From positions 1,302,001 through 1,366,000 of the forward strand of contig NZ_CP014844.1 of NCBI RefSeq assembly GCF_001598055.1: DNA of 64,000 bases, read 5' to 3'. This document shows, in pieces, positions 46,369-58,259 of this stretch. The position numbers and the translations under genes are program-made. Origin of the DNA: Cupriavidus nantongensis. Lineage in GTDB: Bacteria; Pseudomonadota; Gammaproteobacteria; Burkholderiales; Burkholderiaceae. The notes under the pieces are model-generated. The model did no database searches. It was not told where the DNA came from and saw only the letters and a list, made by a program, of their open reading frames with translations. How positions within the stretch are numbered: position 1 is the stretch's first letter; the number at the start of each line of letters is the position of its first letter.

Positions 46369-47625
46369 ATGACGGTTGCGGCACGGTGGCGGGGATGGCT
46401 GGGCGGGTTGTTGCTGGCGGCAGCGGCGGGCGCGTCGGCGCAGGAGCCGATCCGGCTGGGCATGATCGACGGCCTGTCCGGCCCGTTCGCCAATGCCGGC
46501 GAAGCGGTGGCGCGCAACCTGCGCCTGGCGATCGAGCGCATCAATGCGCGCGGCGGCGTCAAGACCGCCGAAGGCGCGCGCCCGCTCGAGCTGGTCACCT
46601 TCGACAGCAAGGGCAATGTCGATGAAAGCCTGATCCAGCTGCGCGCGCTGACCGACAAGCGCATCCCCTTTGTCTTGCAGGGCAACAGCTCGGCGGTGGC
46701 CGGGGCGCTGGTGGCGGCCATCAACCGCCATAACGCGCGCCAGCCGGATGCGCGCGTGCTGTTCCTGAACTACTCGGCGGTCGATCCCAGCCTGACCAAT
46801 GAGAACTGCAGCTTCTGGCATTTCCGCTTCGATGCCAGCGCCGACATGCGCATGCAGGCGCTGACCGAGGTCATCCGCCAGGACCAGGCGGTGCGCCGCG
46901 TCTATCTGATCGACCAGGACTACAGCTTCGGCCACCAGGTGGCGCGCTCGGCGCGCGAGATGCTGGCGGCGCGCCGGCCCGATATCCAGATCGTCGGCGA
47001 CGAGTTCCACCCGATCGGCAAGATCAAGGACTTCGCGCCGTATATCGCCAAGATCAAGGCTAGTGGCGCCGATGCGGTCATCACCGGCAACTGGGGCAAC
47101 GACCTGACGCTGATGGTCAAGGCCGCGCGCGAGGGCGGGCTGCGGGCCAAGTTCTACACCTTCTACGGAAATGGCCTGGGCGCGCCGGCGGCGATGGGCG
47201 ATGCCGGGGTCGGGCGCGTGCTGGCGGTGGCCGAATGGCATCCCAATGTGGGCGGGGCGGCATCCGACGCGTTCTACCAGGAATTCCGCGCGCGCTATCC
47301 GGAGCCGAAGGACGACTACGTCCACCTGCGCATGCAGATGATGGTCGAGATGCTGGCGCGCGCGATCACGCAGGCCGGCTCCACCGACGCGGTCAAGGTG
47401 GCGCGCGCGCTCGAGCACATGCGCTACGTCAACGACTTCCACGAAGCCACGGTGCGGGCCGACGACCACCAGGTGCTGCAGCCGCTGTACGTATCGGTGA
47501 TGGAGCGCCAGGGCGGCGCGGTGCGCTTCGACAACGAGGGCTCGGGCTATGGCTTCCGCACCGTGCGCAAGCTCAAGGCGGCGCAGACCACGCTGCCGAC
47601 CACCTGCCGGATGGAGCGTCCGTGA
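46369..47625 (+). CDS. Branched-chain amino acid-type ABC transporter substrate-binding protein
   Basis: A periplasmic type I binding protein (LivJ/Leu-Ile-Val family) of 418 residues. The signal peptide is WRGWLGGLLLAAAAGASA, and the mature protein opens QEPIRLGMIDGLSGPFANAGEAVARNLRLAIERINARGG. The two-lobed Peripla_BP_6 fold continues (VYLIDQDYSFGHQVARSAREML, DAVITGNWGNDLTLMVKAAREGGL). The start at 46369 follows CCAGGAGAG. No permease or ATPase genes are adjacent, so it either uses a transporter encoded elsewhere or has another sensing role. The ligand is unknown; the branched-chain name is a family label. Confidence 0.88.
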   Translation: MTVAARWRGWLGGLLLAAAAGASAQEPIRLGMIDGLSGPFANAGEAVARNLRLAIERINARGGVKTAEGARPLELVTFDSKGNVDESLIQLRALTDKRIPFVLQGNSSAVAGALVAAINRHNARQPDARVLFLNYSAVDPSLTNENCSFWHFRFDASADMRMQALTEVIRQDQAVRRVYLIDQDYSFGHQVARSAREMLAARRPDIQIVGDEFHPIGKIKDFAPYIAKIKASGADAVITGNWGNDLTLMVKAAREGGLRAKFYTFYGNGLGAPAAMGDAGVGRVLAVAEWHPNVGGAASDAFYQEFRARYPEPKDDYVHLRMQMMVEMLARAITQAGSTDAVKVARALEHMRYVNDFHEATVRADDHQVLQPLYVSVMERQGGAVRFDNEGSGYGFRTVRKLKAAQTTLPTTCRMERP

Positions 47626-47678
47626 TGGAACGTCCATGAGCGGCCGGGCGCCGGGTACTCCTGCGCCGGCTTTTCGGC

Positions 47679-47684
47679 TATAAT
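47679..47684 (+). promoter_or_regulatory. -10 element upstream of rpsO
   Basis: A perfect TATAAT lies 115 bases before rpsO. No good -35 is present at 16-18 bp. It is probably the rpsO-pnp promoter. Confidence 0.55.
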
Positions 47685-47799
47685 CCGCGGCTGTCGTTAC
47701 CTGGCCCCGGCCCGGTGGCGGCAGCAGCCAGTCAAATACATGGCACGACGCATGCGGCGCATCCCGCGCTGTGGCGTTCGCAAGTGAAAGGAAATCATC

Positions 47800-48069
47800 A
47801 TGGCAGTCGCCGATATCAACAAGTCCGAAGTCATCAAGCAATTCGCACGTGGCGCCAACGACACTGGCAGCCCCGAAGTGCAAGTGGCCCTGCTGACCAC
47901 CCGCATCAACGAACTGACCCCGCACTTCAAGGCCAACATGAAGGACCACCACAGCCGCCGCGGTCTGCTGCGCATGGTGAGCCGCCGTCGCCGCCTGCTG
48001 GACTACCTCAAGTCCAACGATGCCGACCGCTACCGCGCCCTGATCGAAAAGCTGGGCCTGCGCAAGTAA
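47800..48069 (+). CDS. rpsO: 30S ribosomal protein S15
   Basis: An 89-residue primary 16S rRNA-binding protein of the small subunit platform. The sequence is a full-length S15, with [28 protein letters not shown] and the C-terminal [30 protein letters not shown]. Start ATG 47800 follows GAAAGGAA. It is paired with pnp downstream as in many bacteria, with an intrinsic terminator and structured leader between them. Confidence 0.98.
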   Translation: MAVADINKSEVIKQFARGANDTGSPEVQVALLTTRINELTPHFKANMKDHHSRRGLLRMVSRRRRLLDYLKSNDADRYRALIEKLGLRK

Positions 48070-48126
48070 GGTTGCGTCCGATGGCAGCGCGATTCCTGGG
48101 TTTGCACGGTTTCGCGTGAGGCCTCG

Positions 48127-48159
48127 ATGCCTGCTTCAGCACTGCTGGGCAGGCATTTT
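48127..48159 (+). terminator. Terminator behind rpsO
   Basis: ATGCCTGC (48127-48134) pairs with GCAGGCAT (48149-48156), followed by TTT. It lies about 58 bases after the rpsO stop. Confidence 0.8.
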
Positions 48160-48519
48160 GCATTTCTGGCGGGGCGATTCCGTGCCGCCAGGGTGCAGAC
48201 TGTGAATGCAGTGATTTTCGCTTCACGCCGCCCGGCCATGTCGATGGCGCGGGCGCCGTTGCGGCAAGCGGCGCAACGGAGTAAGTTGTTCTTTTTATCC
48301 AACACCCGGATCGGGCAAGGAAACAGGGCTTTGTGAGGGCTTTGTGTCATTCCAGCACGGCATCGGCAACGCCGGTGCCGCGCTGGAATGGCATAGCACT
48401 TCCCTGCGACCGCGACCGGCAACCCGGCAGTTTGCCTGCGGCTGAGAACGCAGGCGTCGCCGGCCGCGCGCGTGTCATTGCGCAGATTGCGCGGCCAGCA
48501 CGCAAGTCAAGGAATGCAT
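48160..48519 (+). promoter_or_regulatory. Structured pnp leader with two hairpins (candidate RNase III site)
   Basis: There is no gene in this stretch. At 48348-48390 a long near-perfect hairpin is formed: 9 bp CATTCCAGC/GCTGGAATG, one A-C mismatch, 5 bp CGGCA/TGCCG, a T-G wobble and 4 bp CGGC/GCCG with an AAC loop. A second one, GCCTGCG/CGCAGGC, is at 48434-48455. In E. coli the pnp leader has comparable stems that RNase III cuts before PNPase degrades its own message. The same autoregulation here is inference. Confidence 0.65.
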
Positions 48520-50691
<2,172 letters not shown>

Positions 50692-50744
50692 CGCCACGGG
50701 CAGTCGTGCCCGCCGGCGCCTCCGGGAACGGGGGCGCCACCACA

Positions 50745-50775
50745 AAACGGCTGGACCATGTCCGGCCGTTTTTTT
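50745..50775 (+). terminator. Terminator of pnp
   Basis: A 12-bp stem AAACGGCTGGAC / GTCCGGCCGTTT (one T-G pair) with a CAT loop ends in a run of T residues. Confidence 0.93.
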
Positions 50776-50846
50776 GTTTACACTGCCGGGCAACCCTGAC
50801 GAGCGCAAGCTCACACCGACCTGACAGCAGACAAGGAGCAGCAAGC

Positions 50847-51851
50847 ATGCAAGCCATCGAGATCCGCGAATACGGCGCCCCCGAAGTCCTCCAGCTGACC
50901 GAGCGCCCCGACCCTGTGCCGGGCGCGGGGGAAGTCCTGATCCGCGTGGCTGCCGCCGGCGTCAACCGTCCCGACGTGTTCCAGCGCACCGGCAACTACC
51001 CCGTGCCGCCGGGCGCGTCCGACCTGCCCGGGCTGGAAGTGGCGGGCGTGGTGGTGGGCGGCGACCTCGGCCATGCCGACAACCGCTTCGGCCTGAAGGC
51101 GGGCGACCGCGTTTGCGCGCTGGTGCAGGGCGGCGGCTACGCGCAGCTGTGCACCGCGCCGCTGGCGCAGGTCCTGCCCGCGCCGCAGGGCCTGAGCGAT
51201 ATCGAGGCCGCGGCGCTGCCGGAGACCTTCTTCACGGTGTGGAGCAATGTGTTCGATCGCGGCTACCTGGGCCAGGGCCCGCGCGGCAAGGACGAAACCC
51301 TGCTGATCCAGGGCGGCTCCAGCGGCATCGGCACCACCGCGATCCAGATCGCCAAGGCGCTGGGCTTCAAGGTCTTCGTCACCGCCGGTACCGACGACAA
51401 GTGCAAGGCCTGCGAAGACCTCGGCGCCGATCGCGCCATCAACTACAAGACTCAGGACTTCGTTGCCGAAGTTGCTGCGCTGACCGGCGGCAAGGGCGTC
51501 GACGTGATCCTCGACATGGTCGCCGGCCCGTACCTGGCGCGCGAGCTCAAGTGCATCGCCGACGATGGCCGCATCGTCATCATTGCGCTGCTGGGCGGCG
51601 CCAAGGCCGAGATTCCGCTGGGCGACATCCTGCGCCGACGCATCACGGTGACCGGCTCGACGCTGCGTCCGCGCCCGGCGTCGTTCAAGGGCAAGATCGC
51701 CGCGGCGCTGCACGAGCAGGTGTGGCCGCTGCTGGCGGCAGGCAAGATCAAGCCGGTGATCCACCAGGTGTTCCCGGCCGCGCAGGCGGCCGACGCGCAC
51801 CGGCTGATGGAGTCGAGCGAGCATATCGGCAAGATCGTGCTGACCTGGTAA
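50847..51851 (+). CDS. NAD(P)H quinone oxidoreductase (zinc-free MDR, PIG3/QOR type)
   Basis: A 334-residue medium-chain dehydrogenase/reductase. It has the N-terminal GroES-like domain (VLIRVAAAGVNRPDVFQRTGNYPVPPGASDLPGLEVAGVV) and a Rossmann domain with LLIQGGSSGIGTTAIQIAKALG at about residues 152-173. GADRAINYKTQDF and GRIVIIALLGG follow. The zinc ligands of alcohol dehydrogenases are absent, as in QOR and PIG3 proteins. ATG 50847 follows AAGGAGC. Electron acceptor unknown. Confidence 0.9.
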   Translation: MQAIEIREYGAPEVLQLTERPDPVPGAGEVLIRVAAAGVNRPDVFQRTGNYPVPPGASDLPGLEVAGVVVGGDLGHADNRFGLKAGDRVCALVQGGGYAQLCTAPLAQVLPAPQGLSDIEAAALPETFFTVWSNVFDRGYLGQGPRGKDETLLIQGGSSGIGTTAIQIAKALGFKVFVTAGTDDKCKACEDLGADRAINYKTQDFVAEVAALTGGKGVDVILDMVAGPYLARELKCIADDGRIVIIALLGGAKAEIPLGDILRRRITVTGSTLRPRPASFKGKIAAALHEQVWPLLAAGKIKPVIHQVFPAAQAADAHRLMESSEHIGKIVLTW

Positions 51852-51944
51852 ATCGGCGGACGTAGCGGCCGGTATACCGGCGGGCATAGCGCCTTGCCCC
51901 TGCCACACGCTACAATAGCGGGTTTGATTTGGGAGGGGCACCTC

Positions 51945-52688
51945 GTGAGACACAAGCTCGTCATCGGCAATTGGAAGATGCACGGCAGCCTGGCTGCCAA
52001 CGCGGCACTGCTGGAAGGCATTCAGGCTGGCGCTGGTGTGACCGGCGCGACGCTGGCGGTCTGCGCGCCGTTCCCCTATCTTGCACAATGCCAGGCGCTG
52101 CTGAACGGCTCCAAGGTGGCCTGGGGTGCACAAGACGTGTCGGCGGAGGCGCGCGGCGCCTTCACCGGCGAAGTGGCGGCTTCCATGCTGGGCGAGTTCG
52201 GCTGCACCTATGTGCTGGTCGGCCACTCCGAGCGCCGTACCTACCATGGCGAGACCGACCAGGCGGTCGCGGCCAAGGCGCTGCGGGCGCTCGAGTTCGG
52301 CATCGTCCCAGTGGTGTGCGTGGGCGAGACCCTGGCCCAGCGCGAGGCTGGCGAGACCGAGGCCGTGGTCGGCCGGCAGCTGCAGGCGGTGCTGGAGGCG
52401 CTGACGGTGGAGCAGCTGGGCCGCGTGGTGCTGGCCTATGAGCCGGTGTGGGCCATCGGCACCGGCAAGACCGCCACCAGCGCGCAGGCGCAGGCGGTGC
52501 ATGCCTTCCTGCGCGGCCAGGTTGCCGCGCGCGATGCGGGCGTGGCCGGGCGCATGGCGATCCTGTACGGCGGCAGCGTCAAGCCCGACAATGCGGCCGA
52601 ACTGTTTTCGATGACCGATATCGACGGGGGCCTGATCGGCGGCGCCTCGCTCAAGTCGGAAGATTTTCTCGCGATCGGCAACGCCTGA
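51945..52688 (+). CDS. tpiA: Triosephosphate isomerase
   Basis: Interconverts dihydroxyacetone phosphate and glyceraldehyde 3-phosphate. The 247-residue TIM barrel shows [13 protein letters not shown] (catalytic Lys), VGHSERR (catalytic His), [15 protein letters not shown] (catalytic Glu and mobile loop) and [11 protein letters not shown] with GLIGGASL for phosphate binding. The start is a GTG at 51945, decided by the strong GGAGGGG site and by alignment of the first residues; an in-frame TTG at 51894 would add non-conserved residues. A TACAAT (51911-51916) may be its -10. secG follows after 51 bases. Confidence 0.96.
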   Translation: MRHKLVIGNWKMHGSLAANAALLEGIQAGAGVTGATLAVCAPFPYLAQCQALLNGSKVAWGAQDVSAEARGAFTGEVAASMLGEFGCTYVLVGHSERRTYHGETDQAVAAKALRALEFGIVPVVCVGETLAQREAGETEAVVGRQLQAVLEALTVEQLGRVVLAYEPVWAIGTGKTATSAQAQAVHAFLRGQVAARDAGVAGRMAILYGGSVKPDNAAELFSMTDIDGGLIGGASLKSEDFLAIGNA

Positions 52689-52739
52689 ATGCCGGCCGTT
52701 CCGATCGACCGATCAGGCAAGTAAGCTTATTTAAATCAA

Positions 52740-53117
52740 ATGGCAATCTTCAAGACTTTGTTGGTGGTGCTGCAGGTGTTGTCGGCGCTGGGCGTAATCG
52801 GCCTGGTGCTGATCCAGCATGGCAAGGGCGCCGATGTGGGCGCGGCCTTCGGCTCGGGCGCCTCCGGCAGCCTGTTCGGCGCCACCGGCTCGGCCAACTT
52901 CCTGTCGCGCACCACCGCCGTGCTGGCTACGCTGTTCTTCGTCTGCACGCTGGCGCTGACGCTGCTGGGCAATTACAAGCCCGCGGCGTCGCTGGGCGTG
53001 ATGGGCGCGGCGCCGGCATCGGCGCCCGCCGTGGCCGGTGCTTCGGCACCCGCCGCAGCAGCCCCGGCCGCTGCCGCGGACGCTTCGGCGCCGGCAGCCC
53101 CTGCGGTACCGAAATAA
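52740..53117 (+). CDS. secG: Preprotein translocase subunit SecG
   Basis: A small inner-membrane partner of SecYE. The 125-residue product has two transmembrane helices (FKTLLVVLQVLSALGVIGLVLIQ and TAVLATLFFVCTLALTLLG) joined by the conserved GKGADVGAAFGSGASGSLFGATGSANFLSRTT loop. The C-terminal Ala/Pro-rich tail of about 40 residues is typical of betaproteobacteria. ATG 52740 lacks a recognisable Shine-Dalgarno; the preceding 15 bases are A/T-rich. It is the last gene of the tpiA-secG unit. Confidence 0.95.
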   Translation: MAIFKTLLVVLQVLSALGVIGLVLIQHGKGADVGAAFGSGASGSLFGATGSANFLSRTTAVLATLFFVCTLALTLLGNYKPAASLGVMGAAPASAPAVAGASAPAAAAPAAAADASAPAAPAVPK

Positions 53118-53163
53118 TCCGATTGCCTTGCGGCGGATTCCTGAGTTTTTTTGCAGTTGTGCG

Positions 53164-53193
53164 TTGAACAAAGCAAGAAATTTGGGTTAGAAT
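53164..53193 (+). promoter_or_regulatory. Promoter of tRNA-Leu (and perhaps nuo)
   Basis: TTGAAC (53164-53169) and TAGAAT (53188-53193) have an 18-bp spacer, lying in an A/T-rich pocket behind secG. The expected start near 53200 gives an about 105-base leader before the tRNA. Confidence 0.7.
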
Positions 53194-53304
53194 GCAAGGC
53201 TTGAAACGATTCCCCAGCGATGGGTTCCGCGCAAAGACGAAAGCCTTTGTAACGGACCTGAAGGGCCTGAAAACCCGGCGCCAGGCAATATTGTTTCTCC
53301 CCCA

Positions 53305-53389
53305 GCCGACGTGGTGAAATTGGTAGACACGCTATCTTGAGGGGGTAGTGGCGAAAGCTGTGCGAGTTCGAGTCTCGCCGTCGGCACCA
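53305..53389 (+). tRNA. tRNA-Leu (anticodon GAG)
   Basis: An 85-base class II tRNA with encoded CCA. The acceptor stem is GCCGACG (53305-53311) with CGTCGGC (53379-53385). The D-arm is GTGAAATTGGTAGACAC. The anticodon arm is CTATC-TTGAGGG-GGTAG with GAG. A variable arm and the T-arm GAGTTCGAGTCTC follow. It reads CUC and CUU codons. The position between secG and nuoA is usual for betaproteobacteria. Confidence 0.97.
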
Positions 53390-53555
53390 AACAACTTGAT
53401 CGGAGTCCCTGGCCGGGCAATGCACCCGCGCATGGGGCTCCGGCAGTCCGCAAGGCGGCGCGCCATGATTCTCGTGGCTTAGCGCCTGGGGTGGGCAACA
53501 GGACGCCGCTTCAGCTGGTGCTGTTGACAACATTCCAGATAAGGCTGGCCGTACC

Positions 53556-53915
53556 TTGAATCTCGAAGCCTACTTCCCCGTTCTCATCTTCATCATCTTC
53601 GGTGTCGTGCTTGGCGTGGCACTGATGTCGATCGGTCGGATCCTCGGTCCGAACAAGCCCGATCCCGCGAAGCTGTCTCCGTACGAGTGCGGCTTCGAAG
53701 CGTTCGAGGACGCGCGCATGAAGTTCGACGTGCGCTACTACCTCATCGCCATCCTGTTTATCCTGTTCGATCTCGAAACCGCCTTCCTGTTTCCGTGGGG
53801 TGTTGCCCTGAAGGATATCGGCTGGCCGGGTTTCATCGCCATGGGCGTGTTTCTGCTGGAATTCATCGTGGGCTTCGTCTACATCTGGAAAAAGGGCGCG
53901 CTCGATTGGGAGTGA
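53556..53915 (+). CDS. nuoA: NADH-quinone oxidoreductase subunit A
   Basis: A 119-residue membrane subunit of complex I with three helices ([61 protein letters not shown]). The [20 protein letters not shown] loop is highly conserved. The start is a TTG at 53556, chosen because the family N-terminus (NLEAYFPVL) begins there and no ATG is available until residue 24. A perfect TTGACA at 53524-53529 has no matching -10. It is the first gene of the nuo operon. Confidence 0.95.
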   Translation: MNLEAYFPVLIFIIFGVVLGVALMSIGRILGPNKPDPAKLSPYECGFEAFEDARMKFDVRYYLIAILFILFDLETAFLFPWGVALKDIGWPGFIAMGVFLLEFIVGFVYIWKKGALDWE

Positions 53916-53921
53916 TGTGAA

Positions 53922-54404
53922 ATGGCAATCGAAGGCGTTCTCAACGAAGGCTTCGTCACGACTACCGCTGACAAGCTGATCAACTGGACCCGCACCGGGT
54001 CGCTGTGGCCGATGACCTTCGGCCTGGCCTGCTGTGCCGTGGAAATGATGCATGCCGGCGCCGCGCGCTACGACATGGACCGCTTCGGCGTGATCTTCCG
54101 CCCGTCGCCGCGCCAGTCGGACGTGATGATCGTGGCCGGCACGCTGTGCAACAAGATGGCCCCCGCGCTGCGCAAGGTCTACGACCAGATGGCGGAACCG
54201 CGCTGGGTGATCTCGATGGGCTCGTGCGCCAACGGCGGCGGCTACTACCACTATTCATATTCGGTGGTGCGCGGCTGCGACCGCATCGTGCCGGTGGATA
54301 TCTACGTGCCGGGCTGCCCGCCGACGGCCGAGGCGCTGATCTACGGCGTGATCCAGCTGCAGAACAAGATCAAGCGTACCAACACCATCGCGCGCAAGGG
54401 CTGA
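53922..54404 (+). CDS. nuoB: NADH-quinone oxidoreductase subunit B
   Basis: A 160-residue peripheral subunit holding the last iron-sulfur cluster N2 that reduces quinone. The ligands are the unusual adjacent pair C37-C38 ([10 protein letters not shown]), C102 ([10 protein letters not shown]) and C132 ([11 protein letters not shown]). It starts 6 bases after nuoA and its stop is one base before the nuoC ATG. Confidence 0.97.
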   Translation: MAIEGVLNEGFVTTTADKLINWTRTGSLWPMTFGLACCAVEMMHAGAARYDMDRFGVIFRPSPRQSDVMIVAGTLCNKMAPALRKVYDQMAEPRWVISMGSCANGGGYYHYSYSVVRGCDRIVPVDIYVPGCPPTAEALIYGVIQLQNKIKRTNTIARKG

Positions 54405-54405
54405 A

Positions 54406-55005
54406 ATGGCGAAGCTCGATACCCTGAAGGCCGCGCTCGAGAAAGTTCTCGGCAAGCGTGTGCAGAAACTGGTCGAGGCGACCGGCGAACTGACGCTGGT
54501 GGTCAAGGCCGACGACTACCTCGAAGTCGCGCAGATGCTGCGCGACGATCCGTCGCTGCGCTTCGAGCAGCTGATCGACCTGTGCGGCGTGGATTATTCC
54601 GAGTACGGCGACGGCGCCTGGGACGGCCTGCGCTTTGCCGCGGTGTCGCAGCTGCTGTCGGTCACGCACAACTGGCGCCTGCGCCTGCGCGCGTTCGCCA
54701 GCGACGATGATTTCCCGGTGCTGCCGTCGCTGATCAACGTGTGGAACTCGGTCAACTGGTTCGAGCGCGAAGCCTTCGATTTCTACGGCATCGTGTTCGA
54801 CGGCCATCCGGACCTGCGCCGCATCCTGACCGACTACGGTTTCGTCGGCCATCCGTTCCGCAAGGACTTCCCGGTTTCCGGCTTTGTCGAGATGCGCTAC
54901 GACCCCGAGCAGAAGCGGGTCATCTACCAGCCGGTCACGATCGAGCCGCGCGAACTCACGCCGCGCGTGATCCGCGAGGACAAGTACGGCGGCGTGGAGT
55001 ACTGA
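54406..55005 (+). CDS. nuoC: NADH-quinone oxidoreductase subunit C
   Basis: A 199-residue 30 kDa-type subunit of the Q module, with no cofactor. The conserved core is [16 protein letters not shown] (here [41 protein letters not shown]). The separate gene, not fused to nuoD, is the ancestral arrangement. Start ATG 54406. Confidence 0.97.
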   Translation: MAKLDTLKAALEKVLGKRVQKLVEATGELTLVVKADDYLEVAQMLRDDPSLRFEQLIDLCGVDYSEYGDGAWDGLRFAAVSQLLSVTHNWRLRLRAFASDDDFPVLPSLINVWNSVNWFEREAFDFYGIVFDGHPDLRRILTDYGFVGHPFRKDFPVSGFVEMRYDPEQKRVIYQPVTIEPRELTPRVIREDKYGGVEY

Positions 55006-55014
55006 GAACGCGTC

Positions 55015-56268
55015 ATGGCAGATATCAAGAATTACACCCTGAACTTCGGCCCGCAGCACCCGGCCGCGCACGGCGTGCTGCGCCTGGTGCTGGAACTGGA
55101 CGGCGAAGTCATCCAGCGCGCCGACCCGCATATCGGCCTGCTGCACCGTGCCACCGAGAAGCTGGCCGAGCAGAAGACCTGGATCCAGAGCGTGCCGTAC
55201 ATGGACCGCCTCGACTACGTGTCGATGATGGTCAACGAGCACGCCTACGTGATGGCGATCGAGCGGCTGCTGGGCCTCGAGGTGCCGGTGCGCGCGCAGT
55301 ACATCCGCGTGATGTTCGACGAGATCACCCGCCTGCTGAACCACCTGATGTGGATCGGCTCGCACGCGCTCGACGTGGGCGCGATGGCGGTGTTCCTGTA
55401 CGCGTTCCGCGAGCGCGAGGACATGTTCGACATGTACGAGGCGGTGTCGGGCGCGCGCATGCACGCGGCCTACTACCGTCCGGGCGGCGTGTACCGCGAC
55501 CTGCCTGACACGATGCCGCAATATCGCGCGTCCAAGGTACACAACGAGCGCGCCATCAAGGCCATGAACGAAGCCCGTTCGGGCTCGCTGCTGGATTTCA
55601 TCGAGGACTTCACCAACCGGTTCCCGAAGTACGTCGACGAATACGAGACGCTGCTGACCGACAACCGGATCTGGAAGCAGCGCCTGGTGGACATCGGCGT
55701 GGTCAGTCCGGAACGCGCGCTGCAGATGGGCTTTACCGGCCCGATGCTGCGCGGCTCGGGCATTGCCTGGGACCTGCGCAAGAAGCAGCCGTACGAGGTG
55801 TACGACAAGCTGGACTTCGACGTGCCGGTGGGCGTGGGCGGCGACTGCTACGCGCGCTACCTGGTGCGCGTGGAAGAGATGCGCCAGTCCAACCGCATCA
55901 TCAGGCAGTGCGTGGAATGGCTGCGCCGCAACCCCGGTCCGGTGATCACCGAGAACCACAAGGTGGCGCCGCCCTCGCGCGTGGACATGAAGTCCAACAT
56001 GGAAGAACTGATCCACCACTTCAAGCTCTTCACCGAAGGCATCCACGTGCCCGAAGGCGAGGCGTACGCAGCGGTGGAACACCCCAAGGGCGAGTTCGGC
56101 ATCTACGCGATCTCGGACGGCGCGAACAAGCCGTACCGCCTGAAGATCCGTGCTCCCGGCTTTGCCCACCTGGCCGCGCTGGACGAAATGGCCAAGGGAC
56201 ACATGATTGCTGACGCGGTAACGATCATCGGCACGCAAGACATCGTCTTCGGCGAGATCGACCGCTAA
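55015..56268 (+). CDS. nuoD: NADH-quinone oxidoreductase subunit D
   Basis: A 417-residue 49 kDa-type subunit that forms the quinone pocket with NuoB. Conserved parts are [23 protein letters not shown] (His and the quinone-site loop), [21 protein letters not shown], and the C-terminal SMGAMFG-like end replaced by DIVFGEIDR. It is related to the large subunit of NiFe hydrogenases but lacks the nickel cysteines. It ends before an unusually long 178-base gap to nuoE. Confidence 0.97.
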   Translation: MADIKNYTLNFGPQHPAAHGVLRLVLELDGEVIQRADPHIGLLHRATEKLAEQKTWIQSVPYMDRLDYVSMMVNEHAYVMAIERLLGLEVPVRAQYIRVMFDEITRLLNHLMWIGSHALDVGAMAVFLYAFREREDMFDMYEAVSGARMHAAYYRPGGVYRDLPDTMPQYRASKVHNERAIKAMNEARSGSLLDFIEDFTNRFPKYVDEYETLLTDNRIWKQRLVDIGVVSPERALQMGFTGPMLRGSGIAWDLRKKQPYEVYDKLDFDVPVGVGGDCYARYLVRVEEMRQSNRIIRQCVEWLRRNPGPVITENHKVAPPSRVDMKSNMEELIHHFKLFTEGIHVPEGEAYAAVEHPKGEFGIYAISDGANKPYRLKIRAPGFAHLAALDEMAKGHMIADAVTIIGTQDIVFGEIDR

Positions 56269-56281
56269 TCACGGACCGCCG

Positions 56282-56446
56282 GCCCGGACGACGATCCGGG
56301 CGCTTTCCGAGGAGCTCTGCTGTGCGGAGCGGCCCGGAAGACCCGCGGCGGACCGGCACGGCCTCAGGCCCGCCGGCGGAACGGCAGCGACGGCTGCAAA
56401 CCTGCGGAGAGACGCCCGGTGGCGCTGTCTCCGGCGTTTTACTGCA
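56282..56446 (+). other. Structured gap between nuoD and nuoE
   Basis: The 178-base spacer in an otherwise tight operon holds no frame I would accept. It contains a perfect 7-bp hairpin GCCCGGA/TCCGGGC (56282-56301) and several further short inverted repeats. There is no T-run, so transcription should pass. Confidence 0.5.
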
Positions 56447-56950
56447 ATGACCATGCTATCAGCAGAAGCTCTCAAGGAAATCGATCGCGCGATCGCGAAG
56501 TATCCGGCCGACCAGAAGCAGTCGGCCGTGATGGCGGCGCTTGCCGTGGCGCAGGGCGAGGTGGGCTGGGTTTCCCCCGAAGTCATGCAGTTCGTCGCCA
56601 ACTACCTCGAGATGCCGCCCGTGTGGGTGGAAGAGGTGGCGACCTTCTACAACATGTACGACACCAAGCCGGTGGGCAAGTACAAGCTCACCGTCTGCAC
56701 CAACCTGCCGTGCGCCCTGTCGGGCGGCGAGCGGGCTGGCGATTACCTGAAGCGCAAGCTCGGCATCGACTACAACGAAACCACCGCGGACGGCTGCTTC
56801 ACGCTGAAGGAAGGCGAGTGCATGGGCGCCTGCGGCGACGCCCCGGTGATGATCGTCAACAACACCCGCATGTGCAGCTGGATGAGCGACGACAAGCTCG
56901 ACGCCCTGGTCGAAGAGCTCAAGGCCGAGGCTGCCAAGGGGGGCAAGTAA
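56447..56950 (+). CDS. nuoE: NADH-quinone oxidoreductase subunit E
   Basis: A 167-residue 24 kDa-type subunit with a thioredoxin-like 2Fe-2S cluster (N1a). The ligands are C84 and C89 ([11 protein letters not shown]), C125 and C129 ([11 protein letters not shown]). It works with NuoF and NuoG in the NADH-oxidising module. The start is taken at ATG 56447; ATG 56453 is possible. There is no clear ribosome site. nuoF follows after one base. Confidence 0.96.
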   Translation: MTMLSAEALKEIDRAIAKYPADQKQSAVMAALAVAQGEVGWVSPEVMQFVANYLEMPPVWVEEVATFYNMYDTKPVGKYKLTVCTNLPCALSGGERAGDYLKRKLGIDYNETTADGCFTLKEGECMGACGDAPVMIVNNTRMCSWMSDDKLDALVEELKAEAAKGGK

Positions 56951-56951
56951 C

Positions 56952-58247
56952 ATGACCTGTCTGCATGATCGCCATATCCAGCCGCTGATCCTGGCCGGCC
57001 TGGACGGCAACAACTGGCACCTGGAAGACTACGTCAAGCGTGGCGGCTACCAGCAGCTGAAGCGCATCCTGACCGAGAAGATCCCGCCCGAGCAGGTGAT
57101 CGCCGACGTCAAGGCCTCGGGCCTGCGCGGCCGCGGCGGTGCGGGCTTCCCGACCGGCCTGAAGTGGAGCTTCATGCCGCGCACGTTCCCGGGTCAGAAA
57201 TACCTGGTGTGCAACACCGATGAGGGCGAGCCCGGCACGTTCAAGGATCGCGACATCATCCGCTACAACCCGCATGCGCTGATCGAGGGCATGGCCATCG
57301 GCGCGTACGCGATGGGCATCACCGTGGGCTACAACTACATCCACGGCGAGATCTGGAACGAATACAAGATCTTCGAGCAGGCACTGGAAGAGGCGCGCGC
57401 CGCCGGCTTCCTCGGCGACAACATCCTGGGCTCGGGCTTCAGCTTCCAGCTGCATGCCCACCACGGCTACGGCGCCTACATCTGCGGCGAGGAAACCGCG
57501 CTGCTCGAATCGCTGGAAGGCAAGAAGGGCCAGCCGCGCTTCAAGCCGCCGTTCCCGGCCAGCTTCGGCCTGTACGGCAAGCCGACCACCATCAACAACA
57601 CCGAGACCTTCGCCGCGGTGCCGTTCCTGCTGGCGGTCGGCCCCGAGAACTACCTGAAGATGGGCAAGCCGAACAACGGCGGCACCAAGATCTTCTCGAT
57701 CTCGGGCGACGTCGAGCGTCCCGGCAACTACGAGATCCCGCTGGGCACGCCGTTCGCCAAGCTGCTGGAACTGGCCGGCGGCATGCGCGGCGGCAAGCGC
57801 ATCAAGGCGGTGATCCCGGGCGGCTCGTCGGCGCCGGTGGTGCCGGGCGACCTGATGATGGCGTCCGACATGGACTACGACTCGATCGCCAAGGCCGGCT
57901 CGATGCTGGGCTCGGGCGCGGTGATCGTGATGGACGAGACGCGCTGCATGGTCCGCTCGCTGCTGCGCCTGTCGTACTTCTACTTTGAGGAATCGTGCGG
58001 CCAGTGCACGCCGTGCCGCGAAGGCACCGGCTGGCTGTACCGCATGGTCAATCGCATCGAACACGGAGAAGGGCGCCAGGAAGACCTGGACCTGCTCAAC
58101 AACGTCGCGGAAAACATCATGGGCCGCACCATCTGCGCGCTCGGCGATGCCGCGGCGATGCCGGTCCGCGGCATGCTCAAGCACTACTGGAAAGAGTTCG
58201 AATATCACGTCGAACACAAGCAGTGCATGGTTCCGGCCTACATCTAA
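56952..58247 (+). CDS. nuoF: NADH-quinone oxidoreductase subunit F
   Basis: A 431-residue 51 kDa-type subunit that binds NADH, FMN and cluster N3. Motifs are [19 protein letters not shown] (NADH/FMN), [35 protein letters not shown] and the 4Fe-4S set [15 protein letters not shown] with a fourth cysteine near TICALGD. Start ATG 56952, one base after nuoE. Confidence 0.97.
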   Translation: MTCLHDRHIQPLILAGLDGNNWHLEDYVKRGGYQQLKRILTEKIPPEQVIADVKASGLRGRGGAGFPTGLKWSFMPRTFPGQKYLVCNTDEGEPGTFKDRDIIRYNPHALIEGMAIGAYAMGITVGYNYIHGEIWNEYKIFEQALEEARAAGFLGDNILGSGFSFQLHAHHGYGAYICGEETALLESLEGKKGQPRFKPPFPASFGLYGKPTTINNTETFAAVPFLLAVGPENYLKMGKPNNGGTKIFSISGDVERPGNYEIPLGTPFAKLLELAGGMRGGKRIKAVIPGGSSAPVVPGDLMMASDMDYDSIAKAGSMLGSGAVIVMDETRCMVRSLLRLSYFYFEESCGQCTPCREGTGWLYRMVNRIEHGEGRQEDLDLLNNVAENIMGRTICALGDAAAMPVRGMLKHYWKEFEYHVEHKQCMVPAYI

Positions 58248-58259
58248 GCGTGGCAGAAC

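Noticed and set aside
47610..47638. Two near-copies of a 14-base sequence across the stop codon of the binding-protein gene
   Set aside because: It is a small imperfect duplication at the gene end. It explains a short extra ATG but supports no feature.
53524..53552. A perfect TTGACA ahead of nuoA as a nuo promoter
   Set aside because: No acceptable -10 element is found at 15-19 bp, so it is not listed as a promoter. The upstream tRNA promoter could serve both.
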